Notes: generated from the letters alone by a model not told the origin. DNA of 64,000 bases from Marivirga salinae (GCF_030503855.1 NZ_CP129971.1:2976001-3040000), one strand, 5' to 3'; positions 53,951 to 63,943 are shown, counted from the first letter of the stretch. Numbers and translations: made by a program.

Positions 53951-54421
53951 TTATTCTCGTTCAACCATTAGTCGAGCACTATCTACTTCTATAAATTCTA
54001 CTCCTTCCTTATTTTCCTTTACATCGCTCCAATATACTTCTTCAAATCTTAAAAAGTAGACTTGATCTTGCATTTCAACTCTTAATTCATTGCAATTTCC
54101 TCCAGTGCTCTGTGTATGACATCTATCTTCATATCCTGCTTCTATTAGGAAAGATGTTCTCATATTATCGATAATATCTACATCCACATAGGTTCTTTTA
54201 CTAACTAATCCGTTTACCAAATGCTCTGAAAAATCTCTTATTTCAATTTTTAAATCTATTTCATTAAAACTTGAAAAACTGAGCTGTGTAAGCCCATCCA
54301 CAGTAAATGCTTTATCAATTTCTACCTCAATTTTTTGCAAAGGCGAAATAGTATCCTCTTTGCAAGCCATAAGCCCAAGAAGGAAAAGGATCATAGTGGT
54401 ACTTAAGCTTATATTTTTCAC
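53951..54421 (-). CDS. Small lipoprotein of unknown function
   Basis: This 156-residue lipoprotein has lipobox LLGLMAC (Cys20) and a beta-rich mature domain (FTVDGLTQLSFSSFNEIDLK, FLIEAGYEDRCHTQSTGG, NELRVEMQDQVYFLRFEEVY). Two cysteines near residues 106-114 could form a disulfide. I do not recognise the family. It follows the T9SS-type surface protein gene on the same strand and may be co-transcribed. Confidence 0.72.
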   Translation of the reverse strand: MKNISLSTTMILFLLGLMACKEDTISPLQKIEVEIDKAFTVDGLTQLSFSSFNEIDLKIEIRDFSEHLVNGLVSKRTYVDVDIIDNMRTSFLIEAGYEDRCHTQSTGGNCNELRVEMQDQVYFLRFEEVYWSDVKENKEGVEFIEVDSARLMVERE

Positions 54422-54502
54422 AGCATTTATATTTAAATATTTTTAATTATGAATGCCATAACGAAATATAATAGATAAATATTACTTAGGTAAAGTAGTT
54501 AT

Positions 54503-57500
54503 TTAGGGCTTAATTATTTTAACCCAACCCTTTCTTTGGTCTATTTCTCCACATTCAGTTTCATATTTCAATAGGTAAAAATAGTTTCCGGCATATCCAT
54601 TATCTGCATACCATTTAAAGTCTTGATCAGCAGTTTGATATACCTGCTTACCGTATCTATCGTAAATCGAAATTAAAAATTGTTTGAAAGGATAATCCGT
54701 TTTAATTCTAAATGCATCATTGTAGCCATCATTGTTAACAGTTGCCACATTAGGAATAAATAATTCTTGCAATTCCGGTCTATAGCGAATGGATACTGTA
54801 TCAGTAGGGAATTCGCAGTTTAAACTTTTAACACCACAAAAATACTCTCCGCTAGCTTCAATAATTATCTGGTCCTCTTCAATATCTAATCTTTGAAAGC
54901 TAGTACTGTTTTCTCCTTTGAAATACCATGTCATCCCCTCATAGGAAGCAGAATTTTCTAATCTTAGCGGAATTTCCGATTCACAAAATTCCTGCTCCCC
55001 TTTTAAATTGAGTTCTGGAAACAACTTAGGCCTAAAGTGAACGGAAACCGTGTCGGTTGCGAATTCGCAGTTTGAATTTATTATAGAGCAATAATATTTC
55101 CCACTAGAGTCAATACTTATTTGATCTTCATTAACATCTAATTTTTGATAGCCAGTATTATTTTCTGCTTTGAAATACCAGGTCACTTTCTCATATGAGT
55201 CGATATTTTCTAATTTTAGCGCTGCTTCCGGCTCACAAAATTCCAGTTCTCCCTTTAAATTAAGCTCAGGAAATACCATATGGTTGATGATTTGAAACTC
55301 CTCTTCCAGCTCATCGCATTTTGAATTTAATAAACGTACTTTATAAAATCCTGGCTCGGTAGATTGAATGCGAGTAAGATTCATTGCAGAGTCTAAGAGC
55401 TGGTAATCAGCTTCTATTTCTTTCTTATGAAACCACCCAAACGTATTATTCTGATCAATATTTAGCTCAATAAATAGTTCCACTTCATCATTTGTGCATT
55501 TTGTAATGCTGCTAGGTGATTTCGATTCAACTACTCTATTAGAATTTAGTGTAAAAGTAGTTTCTTCTATACAGCCATTTAAATAATAGCTAACCGTATG
55601 ATTTCCTGGTGTTAATGTTGAAATATCCAACAAATTATTTCCTAAATCTACTTGATCTAACTTCCATGTTCCTCCCTGAGGACTAGCGCTTAATTCGTAT
55701 TCTGTAAGGTTATTACATAAATCAGGAATTCTTTCTATAGATGGCTGCAGAATTGTTGTAAAAACTGAACCTGATCTGAATCCGTTTTTAGTATCTGCCT
55801 CAGGGCTGCCTAAAATAAGGAATCCTTTATCTATTTCTAAAGTACTCCCAAAACCAGTTTTTGTATTATTTTCAGGATTATCAAGCATTTCCAATTCACT
55901 TCCATATGCCGTTTCATCTTCAATGATTGAATTTAGATCAAACTTATAAAGGTGATCAATTTCATTCTGATTGTACCATAAATCTTTAGCTTGAATATAA
56001 AGGTCATTTCCGTTTAAAGAGATATAGTTCCCGAACTGAGCGTAATCAACTGTTTCATTGGGGGTTATGTGGAAATCTTCATAATTGATATTTTCCATGG
56101 TTGAGTTTTCAGGTATTTTAAAACCATATACTCTGCCTGTTGCAGATTCATTAGTATCCGTACTTTCGTAATTGGGGTCTCCCACTAATAATAAATCATC
56201 TTTGATTTCAATACTTGCACCAAATCTGGAAAAAATATCCGTGTAGGAAGAAGCAAAACGATAATCAGGTAATTCATTTTGAAAGGCTTCTGAGTTTAAT
56301 TTATAAACGTATACTTTTAAGTTTCTTGAAGCATTTCTGGAAACATTACCAGTACCAATAACCATATATTTATCGTTTATGATCACATCTCTTCCGAAAC
56401 CATCATAATTATAGTCTTCTTCATTTTCAAATTGTAATTCTAAGTTAAACTCTTTGCTCGATTCATTATATTGATATAAATAGACCCTACCTCCTGCCAT
56501 CGTACTTGATAAATCATTTTTAATTTCGCTAATGGCAAGATATCCTTTATAATAAGTAATATTTCTTCCAAAGTGGCCTTGCTCATTTTCTGATTGGATG
56601 TCAGGAGATACTAAGGATGTTAGGTATTCCCAATTACCTCCTTCTCTTTCATAAATATATACCTTACCTGTTGAGTTGTACTTTGCACCATCAATAATGC
56701 TGTCATAACTAGGAGCTGCAACAAACAACAAATCCTCAAATATTTCAATTCGGCTTGCAAAAGCATCTTCATTCACTTCTTCTGGTGCATTCACTTTCTC
56801 TTGAAAATCCCATGCTCCGTTTAATTTTTCATAAATGTAGACACTACCGGCTCTATCTCCCCATTTATAAGAACTTCCTTTTGCACCAATTGCCATCGTA
56901 TTTTGGCTTACTGAAATTTGTACTCCAAATTCATCATCAGATGCAGAAATAAATCCGCCTTTAAAGGCATTTTTGTAATTTTCTATGTCTGTGGTAGAAT
57001 TGGGCTCTAAATCATAGATCAAAACCCATTCATTTTGTAGATTACTTTCATCTTGGTAAACATGCCTGCTACTCAATATCAACTCATTACCCGTGCTTAT
57101 TGGGTTAGTACCAAACTCCATTTTATCATCTCCAATATCAGTGGGTTTTATGATTTCTTTTTTAACATAGCCTGAAGTAGCCGAATTATCTGGCATATAT
57201 ATTGAGAAATTTTCTTCCAATACAGGGATAGTCCAGAAGATTATATCGTCTTTAACTATTAGTTCTACTTCAGTGCCTGTGTATCCATATGATTTTTCTA
57301 TAAATCGGCTTTCTTGCATATCAGCCCAACCTGATGTTGGTTTATCAAAAATATACAGACGAGAATGCATTGAATTTTCATCGAATGAATTGGCAACATA
57401 TAACTTATCATTTTCATAAGCCATATTGATTCCAAAACGATGTTGATTCGGTGCACTTGATGTTAAAATAGCCTTCTGATTCAGATTCCACTCATTATTG

Positions 57501-58243
57501 ACATCCTTTTCAAAAACGAATACAGCTCCTTGTACCTCTCCTGCTTCATTTATATAATCTGGATTAGAAATAAATAGAACATCTGTCTTAAAAACAAGGG
57601 ATGTAAAATAGCCATAATAATTCTTTCCCTCTCCACTTAAACTCTCATCTAGAAGAATCGTATTACCATTTTTAAGATCAATAATTTTAATCTTAACTTG
57701 TACCTCAGAGCCCTGATATTTATTATAGATAATTGCTAATTCTCCCTTTTCATTTATTTCCATTTCAAATATCACTACTCGAGTATCAGAATTGACCGTA
57801 TCCTCTATCAGTATTCGCTCTGTTTCTATCGAAGGCCACTCTCCTGTTTGATTTTGCCTGTAGATATAAAGAATTTGATTTGCACCCGCATTGGAGGTGT
57901 ATACATTACCTTTGGCTATGATAACGCTATCACTACATATTAAATCACTTCCCAACACTTGGCTTGATGACGTATTCTGAGTGGCTATTTTCTTAACGGG
58001 ACTCCAGCTTTGGTTTTCTTTTTTATAGAGATGGATGATCCCAGCATTATAGGCTATAGAATCATTAAGATACTCACTAACAGCAAGGTATCCATTACTG
58101 TAGCTAGTTGCATAGCCATAATTATTTTTTGTTTTTAGCTTTGCTTCTGGAATTAATTTCTGATTCCCGCATTGGCTAAATCCCTTATTAGAATGGATCA
58201 ATAAAATGGATAATAGAATAAGTATTGAGCTGATTTGACGCAT
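54503..58243 (-). CDS. Large T9SS-type surface protein with propeller and Ig-like repeats
   Basis: The ATG at 58243 gives 1246 residues; a TTG 24 bases upstream is rejected. After the signal peptide (ISSILILLSILLIHS) come about 800 residues of FG-GAP/integrin alpha-like propeller repeats, recognisable by recurring GRVYGF, GAVFVFEK, KVYIYEREGG and GSVYIYEK. Beyond an SprB-like Gly/Thr-rich segment, two tandem 84-residue Ig-like repeats (PELNLKGELEFCEPE... and PELNLKGEQEFCESE...) each carry Cys. The C-terminus FIPNVATVNNDGYNDAF...SIYDRYGKQVYQT...WVKIIKP is the gliding motility-associated C-terminal/CHU_C-type sorting domain of type IX secretion. It is probably a cell-surface adhesin. Confidence 0.9.
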   Translation of the reverse strand: MRQISSILILLSILLIHSNKGFSQCGNQKLIPEAKLKTKNNYGYATSYSNGYLAVSEYLNDSIAYNAGIIHLYKKENQSWSPVKKIATQNTSSSQVLGSDLICSDSVIIAKGNVYTSNAGANQILYIYRQNQTGEWPSIETERILIEDTVNSDTRVVIFEMEINEKGELAIIYNKYQGSEVQVKIKIIDLKNGNTILLDESLSGEGKNYYGYFTSLVFKTDVLFISNPDYINEAGEVQGAVFVFEKDVNNEWNLNQKAILTSSAPNQHRFGINMAYENDKLYVANSFDENSMHSRLYIFDKPTSGWADMQESRFIEKSYGYTGTEVELIVKDDIIFWTIPVLEENFSIYMPDNSATSGYVKKEIIKPTDIGDDKMEFGTNPISTGNELILSSRHVYQDESNLQNEWVLIYDLEPNSTTDIENYKNAFKGGFISASDDEFGVQISVSQNTMAIGAKGSSYKWGDRAGSVYIYEKLNGAWDFQEKVNAPEEVNEDAFASRIEIFEDLLFVAAPSYDSIIDGAKYNSTGKVYIYEREGGNWEYLTSLVSPDIQSENEQGHFGRNITYYKGYLAISEIKNDLSSTMAGGRVYLYQYNESSKEFNLELQFENEEDYNYDGFGRDVIINDKYMVIGTGNVSRNASRNLKVYVYKLNSEAFQNELPDYRFASSYTDIFSRFGASIEIKDDLLLVGDPNYESTDTNESATGRVYGFKIPENSTMENINYEDFHITPNETVDYAQFGNYISLNGNDLYIQAKDLWYNQNEIDHLYKFDLNSIIEDETAYGSELEMLDNPENNTKTGFGSTLEIDKGFLILGSPEADTKNGFRSGSVFTTILQPSIERIPDLCNNLTEYELSASPQGGTWKLDQVDLGNNLLDISTLTPGNHTVSYYLNGCIEETTFTLNSNRVVESKSPSSITKCTNDEVELFIELNIDQNNTFGWFHKKEIEADYQLLDSAMNLTRIQSTEPGFYKVRLLNSKCDELEEEFQIINHMVFPELNLKGELEFCEPEAALKLENIDSYEKVTWYFKAENNTGYQKLDVNEDQISIDSSGKYYCSIINSNCEFATDTVSVHFRPKLFPELNLKGEQEFCESEIPLRLENSASYEGMTWYFKGENSTSFQRLDIEEDQIIIEASGEYFCGVKSLNCEFPTDTVSIRYRPELQELFIPNVATVNNDGYNDAFRIKTDYPFKQFLISIYDRYGKQVYQTADQDFKWYADNGYAGNYFYLLKYETECGEIDQRKGWVKIIKP
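54780..55275 (-). repeat. Two tandem 84-residue Ig-like repeats within the surface protein gene
   Basis: Two adjacent blocks of 252 bases show strong similarity at the DNA level (for example near 55002 and 55254), each coding for the PELNLKGE...FCE...TWYFK...CEF.TDTVS pattern. They fit recent duplication of a single Ig-like module. Confidence 0.7.
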
Positions 58244-58405
58244 TATTGGGTTTTGGTAGTGAAGCAAATATAACCAACAGATTAACTTCTTCTAAAAAAA
58301 TCCAAACTATTTTATATGTGCTAAATGTAAGTTTATGCTTTAAGAATAAAAATAAAAAATAGTATCTTGGCTAATAGATTAAATATTTAACCAAAAGATA
58401 AAACT

Positions 58406-58747
58406 ATGGATTTAACCGAATTTATCATCCGATTACTGCTCTCAGCTGCTGCAGTTTTCATTAGTGCAAAAATACTATCTGGTGTGAAAGTGGATAGCTA
58501 TGGACAGGCTGTAATTGTAGCTATTGTATTAGGAATTATTAATGCTATCGTTAAACCCATTTTGGTTTTCCTTACCATCCCCATCACCATCATAACTTTA
58601 GGTTTGTTCCTTTTAGTGATTAACGCTCTGATGATTATGCTGGTCGATAAAATTATGAAAGGCTTTAAGGTTAAGAGCTTTTGGTGGGCTTTTTTCTTTA
58701 GTATTATTCTATCAGTGCTGAATGCTATTTTGCAGTCACTTTTTTAG
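58406..58747 (+). CDS. YvlD-like/phage-holin-4_2 family membrane protein
   Basis: This 113-residue protein has four hydrophobic segments: IIRLLLSAAAVFISAKIL, AVIVAIVLGIINAIVKPILV, LTIPITIITLGLFLLVINALMIMLV and FFFSIILSVLNAILQSLF. NAIVKPILVFLTIPITIITLG is a hallmark of the family annotated as phage holin 4_2 (YvlD in Bacillus). It is chromosomal and not phage-linked. Function is probably envelope stress-related, but unproven. It is divergent from the large surface protein. Confidence 0.87.
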   Translation: MDLTEFIIRLLLSAAAVFISAKILSGVKVDSYGQAVIVAIVLGIINAIVKPILVFLTIPITIITLGLFLLVINALMIMLVDKIMKGFKVKSFWWAFFFSIILSVLNAILQSLF

Positions 58748-58755
58748 GAGTAGTG

Positions 58756-58910
58756 AGTTTTAGGTTATAGGTTTTAAGTTAAAAAAAGCAACTTTCTTGG
58801 TCATACTAAAACTTAAAACCTATTATCCCAGTTACTTACTTCCGGTCTGACCTTCGGTACTGACCTAAGTGCTATCTGACTATATTACTTAAAACCTATA
58901 ACCTAAAACT
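58756..58910. repeat. 24-bp inverted repeat pair with central dispersed repeat
   Basis: A perfect 24-bp sequence at 58756-58779 recurs inverted at 58887-58910. A partial third copy lies near 58810, and the 26-bp dispersed repeat (58842-58867) lies between the arms. A short run of ACTTAAT-type tandem copies follows to about 58935. The arrangement is like a small MITE-type element in the gap after the YvlD-like gene. Confidence 0.7.
58842..58867 (+). repeat. 26-bp dispersed repeat, copy 1
   Basis: CCGGTCTGACC-TTCGGTACTGACCTA matches two other copies at 63816-63841 (inverted) and 63944-63969 exactly over the 26 bases. Confidence 0.85.
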
Positions 58911-58947
58911 TAATACTTAATACTTAATACTTAAAATTGAACACTTC

Positions 58948-60981
58948 TTACCCGATTCCCATAGCAATCAAATCAGCCAAAACCACGATTCCTTCTCTAA
59001 GATATGGATCTTTGATTTCTCCATCCGTATTGATTTTGTTAACTACTTCTGGGTCAGAAGTTATTTTATCTCTCAATTCATTAGCCGCATTTCTTCTTTC
59101 CATAGCGGCTTCATTTTCAGCTTTTCGAGTTTCCATATTCAGACTAACTCGATACATATTTTGCTGATTGACCGCTTCATCTACATCATTTTTGAGATTT
59201 CGGAGGTATTGTTCCTCTTTCAATCTTTTTTCGTGCTTTTCATTTAGCTCTGCCAATAATTTTTCATTGATATGATTGCTTGGCTCATATTCGGAGCTTT
59301 CAATTTGATCCCATTCCAATGCTCTTTCGTAAGAACTTTCACCAAATGTTTTGGCAGTATAAGGTGATGGCATTTTAATATCTGGCATTACTCCTTTATG
59401 CTGAGTACTGCTGCCATTTACTCTATAATATTTTGCTAAGGTTAATTTCACTTGCCCTAAAGTATCTTCCACCTTCGGAACAAATTGATTTAGAGAGATT
59501 AAATTTTGAACAGTCCCTTTTCCAAAAGTATTTTCTCCTATTACCACTCCCCTTTTATAATCTTGAATAGCACCAGAGAATATTTCAGAAGCTGAAGCGC
59601 TAAATCTATTGGTTAGAACAGTTAAAGGGCCATCATAATAAATAGTTTTATCTTCATCCTTACCCAATTCAATTTCACCCTCAGAATCTCTAATTTGAAC
59701 AATTGGGCCATCCTCAATGAACAATCCACTAAGTTGGATAGCTTCTTGTAAAGAACCTCCGCCATTCGATCTTAAATCAATTACGATACCATCCACTTTG
59801 TTTTTAATAGTATCTAAAATAGCTTTTACATCCTTGGTAGTACTGCCATAATCTTCTCCTTTGCGCATGTTTTCAAAATCCAAATAGAAGGAAGGAATTG
59901 TAATAACGCCTATATTATATTGATTTCCATCTCTATAAACTTCTCTTACTTCAGAATATGGAACTTGATTCTCAAGCTTAATTTTATCACGAACTATTCT
60001 AATCTCTTGAGGTACTCCTACAGAAAGCGAGGTTCCGGCTTCAATTATTTTGAGCCTAACGACAGTGCCTTTTGGGCCTCTAATCTTTTGAACAACATCA
60101 TCAAGCCTCCAGCCAGTAATGTCTACAAAATCACCCTCATCGCCTTGTGCAACTGCCAATATTTTGTCATCGGTATTAATTACTTTACTTTCAAATGCTG
60201 GTCCTCCAGGTACAACTGAAGCCACTCTCGTATAATTTCCATCAGAAGTAAGCGTGGCACCAATTCCTTCAAGAGATTGGCTCATTCTTATTTTAAAATT
60301 TTCTGAAGTAATAGGAGAAAAATAACTGCTGTGTGGGTCAAAGCTTTCTGCAAAAGTATTCATATACAATTGGAAAACATCGCGGCTTTCATATTCACCT
60401 ATCGTTTGTTCTAAGCGGTCATACCTTTCTTTTAAGAGTCTTTGAATGGTGGTGTCTGCCTTTTCATCCAATTTATAGTCAAGTGCTTGACTTTTAATTA
60501 ACTTTCTCCATGTATCATCTAATTCGGCTGTTGAAGATGCATAATCTAAAGAATCCCGTTCAACGATTAAATATTCTTCTTTGCTATAGTCAAAATCATA
60601 TTCTAATTCATTTTCAATGAAATCCATTCTTTCTTGAAACCTTTTGCGGAAAGTGTTGAATATCTCATATGGAGGAAGCAAATAGCCTAACTTCATATGA
60701 TCATCTAGCCTATCGCGATATTTTTGAAATCCTTCGATATCTTCTTTTAAGAAATAATGTTTATTAGCATCTAGTGATGAAAGGTATTCATCAAAGACCA
60801 CTTTAGACAAATCATCATCTATGCTAATTTTTTCATAATGATATTGAGTTAGAAGTCCAGCTACCAACCGTGCTTCCATGGATTGATCTTGAGTAGGACT
60901 TAATTTTTGAAGTTCTTCGGATTGTGCGAATCCTGAAATACTCCAAAAAAGGACAAAGATGGATACAATTATCTTATTCAT
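58948..60981 (-). CDS. Carboxy-terminal processing protease (S41, Prc/Tsp type)
   Basis: This 677-residue exported protease degrades or trims periplasmic proteins from their C-terminus. It has a signal peptide (FVLFWSISGFAQ), a helical N-terminal domain with DPHSSYFSP near residue 220, a PDZ domain (~235-330, LEGIGATLTSDGNYTRVASV, DKILAVAQGDEG), and the S41 core with IDLRSNGGGSLQEAIQLSG and TNRFSASASEIFSGAIQDYK. The catalytic Ser lies in SASASE, and the Lys in GENTFGKGTVQ. A C-terminal DUF3340-type helical domain follows. The stop lies close to the repeat-rich gap at 58756-58935. Confidence 0.93.
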   Translation of the reverse strand: MNKIIVSIFVLFWSISGFAQSEELQKLSPTQDQSMEARLVAGLLTQYHYEKISIDDDLSKVVFDEYLSSLDANKHYFLKEDIEGFQKYRDRLDDHMKLGYLLPPYEIFNTFRKRFQERMDFIENELEYDFDYSKEEYLIVERDSLDYASSTAELDDTWRKLIKSQALDYKLDEKADTTIQRLLKERYDRLEQTIGEYESRDVFQLYMNTFAESFDPHSSYFSPITSENFKIRMSQSLEGIGATLTSDGNYTRVASVVPGGPAFESKVINTDDKILAVAQGDEGDFVDITGWRLDDVVQKIRGPKGTVVRLKIIEAGTSLSVGVPQEIRIVRDKIKLENQVPYSEVREVYRDGNQYNIGVITIPSFYLDFENMRKGEDYGSTTKDVKAILDTIKNKVDGIVIDLRSNGGGSLQEAIQLSGLFIEDGPIVQIRDSEGEIELGKDEDKTIYYDGPLTVLTNRFSASASEIFSGAIQDYKRGVVIGENTFGKGTVQNLISLNQFVPKVEDTLGQVKLTLAKYYRVNGSSTQHKGVMPDIKMPSPYTAKTFGESSYERALEWDQIESSEYEPSNHINEKLLAELNEKHEKRLKEEQYLRNLKNDVDEAVNQQNMYRVSLNMETRKAENEAAMERRNAANELRDKITSDPEVVNKINTDGEIKDPYLREGIVVLADLIAMGIG

Positions 60982-61052
60982 ACTTTATATTATTATAGTT
61001 CAGGATTTCAAACGGTGAAATCGATATTTATTTTATAGAATTTGATAAACGG

Positions 61053-62390
61053 TCAAATTGCTAAAGGTAAAAGGTTATTCTGGATTTTATCTTGGTAAAA
61101 TAAGTTGTGTTTAGAGGAATCATCTAAATGCATAATTGACTTATCCATCATCCACTTAATGTATTTGTTGAATCTATGCCCCATCCAAACGCTCGAATTC
61201 AGCACAACCGCATAAGAATAGCCGTTATCTTTTCGATAGATAAAACAAGCCGATCCTGCTAATGTGCCTGTTCTCCACCAATTTTCTCCTCTTGCTCCTT
61301 TCCAGCCGTAAGCATCCTTATAACTTTTTCCGCTCACCATAAGTTCTTGGCTTTCTTTAGAAAGTAGTTGATATGATGTGTTCTTTGGATCTATTAATGA
61401 AACAATTTTAGCTAATTGGGATGCACTTGCTATCCAGCCACCAGCAGCCCCAAGAGTTTTGATATCACTTCCTCCATAAGGCTTCTTAACGGATTCGAAA
61501 TTACCATCAAAAGATTGGAATTGATAAGCTCCAGGATGATTATAATAATGAACTTCAAATGGTTTTCTTTCCCATTCGTAGTTATCTGCTATTCGCATTC
61601 CATAAATTCCATTCGGTTCCAAAATATGTTCATTAACATAGCGCTCATAGCTTTTCCCAGATTTATATTCAATAATTTTACCCAATAGCATATATCCATA
61701 ATTTGAATAGGCATATTGCGTACCTGGTTTATATCTTAACCTTCTATGTTTCAATACGAACTCAATGATGTCATCATCAGTTGGAGGCCCTTCTAACTCC
61801 ATAATTCGCTTAATTTTAGCTGCTTGAAACATGAAATCACCATCTCTCCAGCTCCAACCTCCATTATGATTCAATAGATGACCTACTTTTATTTTTTTGT
61901 GATTATCATCCTTCATTTCCTCAAAGTCAGATAAAATTCCTTCTGAGCCAAATACGTTTTCTTGCAAATCTAATAATCCATCATCCACCATTTTCATGAT
62001 CGTAATGGCTGTAATTAACTTAGATGCACTGGCAATTCTGAAAAGATGCTTGGTATTGGCTTTTTCTTTGGATTCAATATTTGCATAGCCATAGCCTTTG
62101 GAATAAATCAATCTATTATCCTTCATCACGGCAACACTGGCCCCTTTGATATCCCATCGATTTAAGAATTTATCAATATCTTTATCAAAAGCTTCATTGC
62201 TTAAGCTGGAGTCCATAACAGGCGCAGGACTTACTAAATTGAAATTCAAATAATTTAATTGACTGTGGGAGCTTTCGTCCATAGAACGGGTAAAGGCTAC
62301 TTCAGAAGTGGTATAAAAGGCCAAACTAATTGCCATTACCCCTACTACTATTGCAATTATCGTGGTACTTTTCTTCAACTTTAAAATCAA
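61053..62390 (-). CDS. Beta-lactamase-fold serine hydrolase, membrane-anchored
   Basis: This 445-residue protein has an N-terminal TM/signal (TTIIAIVVGVMAISLAFY) and the class C-like motifs SASKLITAITIMK (SxxK), YSNYGYMLLGKII (YxN) and WWRTGTLAGSACF (KTG-like RTG). It is probably a periplasmic D-amino-acid or ester hydrolase. It is the third such enzyme in this window. It lies between the protease and lycopene cyclase genes, divergent from the latter. Confidence 0.87.
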   Translation of the reverse strand: MILKLKKSTTIIAIVVGVMAISLAFYTTSEVAFTRSMDESSHSQLNYLNFNLVSPAPVMDSSLSNEAFDKDIDKFLNRWDIKGASVAVMKDNRLIYSKGYGYANIESKEKANTKHLFRIASASKLITAITIMKMVDDGLLDLQENVFGSEGILSDFEEMKDDNHKKIKVGHLLNHNGGWSWRDGDFMFQAAKIKRIMELEGPPTDDDIIEFVLKHRRLRYKPGTQYAYSNYGYMLLGKIIEYKSGKSYERYVNEHILEPNGIYGMRIADNYEWERKPFEVHYYNHPGAYQFQSFDGNFESVKKPYGGSDIKTLGAAGGWIASASQLAKIVSLIDPKNTSYQLLSKESQELMVSGKSYKDAYGWKGARGENWWRTGTLAGSACFIYRKDNGYSYAVVLNSSVWMGHRFNKYIKWMMDKSIMHLDDSSKHNLFYQDKIQNNLLPLAI

Positions 62391-62582
62391 ATTGGTTCTT
62401 TTAAATTTTAATCCTTAAATAAGTAAACATTTATTTAAATAGCCAAATATAGCATAAAATAAATGATTCAACATCTAATTCACATTATAAACCTAATTAA
62501 CAGCTATCGGCTGAAAAAATTCCACTGTGTAAAGATTTCTTTTTACTTTAGCTGAAAATTATAACGATCAAATTAACAGTCA

Positions 62583-63782
62583 TTGCAATATAAACTTAAA
62601 TACGATTTCATTATTGGCGGTGCAGGCTTAGCTGGGCTCACTTTAGCTTGGAAAATGCTTGATGAAGGATTATTAAAGCATAAGAAACTCTTGATTATTG
62701 ATCGTGATAAAAAGAATACCAATGATCGTACTTGGTGCTTTTGGGCTGAACCTGATAAATGGTTGAATGATTTGCCGATTTCTAAATCATGGAAAAATGC
62801 CTGCGTAAAAGGAAATGATTTTGAAATTAATCAAAGTCTTCACCCTTATCAATATTATAAAATTGAAGGAATTGATTACTATAACTTCATATTCAATAAA
62901 TTAAGTAATAGTGCTCAAATTACTATTATTCAAGATGTTATAGTTGGAGAAAATGCGAAAAGTAAAATAGTTGAAACTCAAAATGCTCAATATCAATTTA
63001 CTGAGTACTTTTTCAAATCTTACTTTATTGCAGATGAACTTTTAGATATAAGAAATCCTAAAAAGCACTTTATTTGGCAGCATTTCTTGGGCTGGAAGAT
63101 TAAAACTCAATCGAATAATTTTGATCTGGAAACCATTACCTACATGGATATGCGAGTTCCTGAAGTGAAGTCAGGTTTGAGTTTTGGCTATATTCTGCCA
63201 GAAAAGAAGAATGAAGCCTTAGTGGAATACACTCTGTTTTCAGCTGAACTCTGGAAAAAGGAAGAATATGAGAATGCTTTAAGACATTATATTGAAAACA
63301 CACTCAATATTCAAGAGTATGAAATAGTAGAAGAGGAATACAATAAGATTCCCATGACCAATACGGTTTTTGAGCAAAGAAATAATAGTATCATTCCCAT
63401 AGGTACTTTAGCTGGGACCGTAAAGCCAAGCACCGGTTATTCTTTTGTTCGAAATTACCGGCATATCCATCTGATTGTTAATAGCTTAAGGAGCAATACT
63501 CAAAGTTTTGAATCTGCTAATTCCAAGCGGTTTAGGTTTTATGATGAAGTGTTAATGAATGTGCTAGTTACTGAAAAAAGTAGCGGTCATGAAGTTTTTG
63601 GCAAACTCTATAAAGGCAATACATTACCAGCACTTCTAAAATTCCTTAATGAAGAAACTTCACTGTGGGAGGATTTAAAAATCATGAATACGGTGCCTAA
63701 ATGGGCATTTGTGAAGGCTGTTTTTGGGGAAATGGCCCCTAAAGGAAGCCGCACAAAGACTTTCACTGAAGAAACATTGTGA
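62583..63782 (+). CDS. crtY: Lycopene beta-cyclase (CrtY family)
   Basis: This 399-residue flavoprotein cyclises lycopene ends to beta-rings in carotenoid synthesis. The dinucleotide-binding motif is YDFIIGGAGLAGLTLAWKML, followed by the family hallmark NDRTWCFW. Later motifs are YMDMRVPEVKSGLSFGYILP, ALVEYTLFSAELW, and PIGTLAGTVKPSTGYSFVRN. The only start in frame after the upstream stop TAA at 62574 is TTG at 62583; the first ATG is inside the Rossmann motif region and too late. No other carotenoid gene is visible here. The gene is cut off from anything downstream by a repeat-rich segment. Confidence 0.92.
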   Translation: MQYKLKYDFIIGGAGLAGLTLAWKMLDEGLLKHKKLLIIDRDKKNTNDRTWCFWAEPDKWLNDLPISKSWKNACVKGNDFEINQSLHPYQYYKIEGIDYYNFIFNKLSNSAQITIIQDVIVGENAKSKIVETQNAQYQFTEYFFKSYFIADELLDIRNPKKHFIWQHFLGWKIKTQSNNFDLETITYMDMRVPEVKSGLSFGYILPEKKNEALVEYTLFSAELWKKEEYENALRHYIENTLNIQEYEIVEEEYNKIPMTNTVFEQRNNSIIPIGTLAGTVKPSTGYSFVRNYRHIHLIVNSLRSNTQSFESANSKRFRFYDEVLMNVLVTEKSSGHEVFGKLYKGNTLPALLKFLNEETSLWEDLKIMNTVPKWAFVKAVFGEMAPKGSRTKTFTEETL

Positions 63783-63815
63783 AAGCTAATAGCCAGTCTG
63801 TTTCTATGGAATGCG

Positions 63816-63841
63816 TAGGTCAGTACCGAAGGTCAGACCGG
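63816..63841 (-). repeat. 26-bp dispersed repeat, copy 2 (inverted)
   Basis: TAGGTCAGTACCG-AAGGTCAGACCGG is the reverse complement of copy 1. It lies 33 bases after crtY and forms an inverted pair with copy 3, 102 bases away. Confidence 0.85.
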
Positions 63842-63943
63842 AAACAGATAAACATCACTTTCATTTTTTTAATCAAGGAAAATTTAGTTAATAAACTTTA
63901 TTAATTCTGATTAGATTTGGCAGCATATTTTGTAGAAATAAAA

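Noticed and set aside
58406..58747. Prophage holin
   Set aside because: The family name mentions phage holin, but no phage genes are nearby and the protein matches the chromosomal YvlD-like group.
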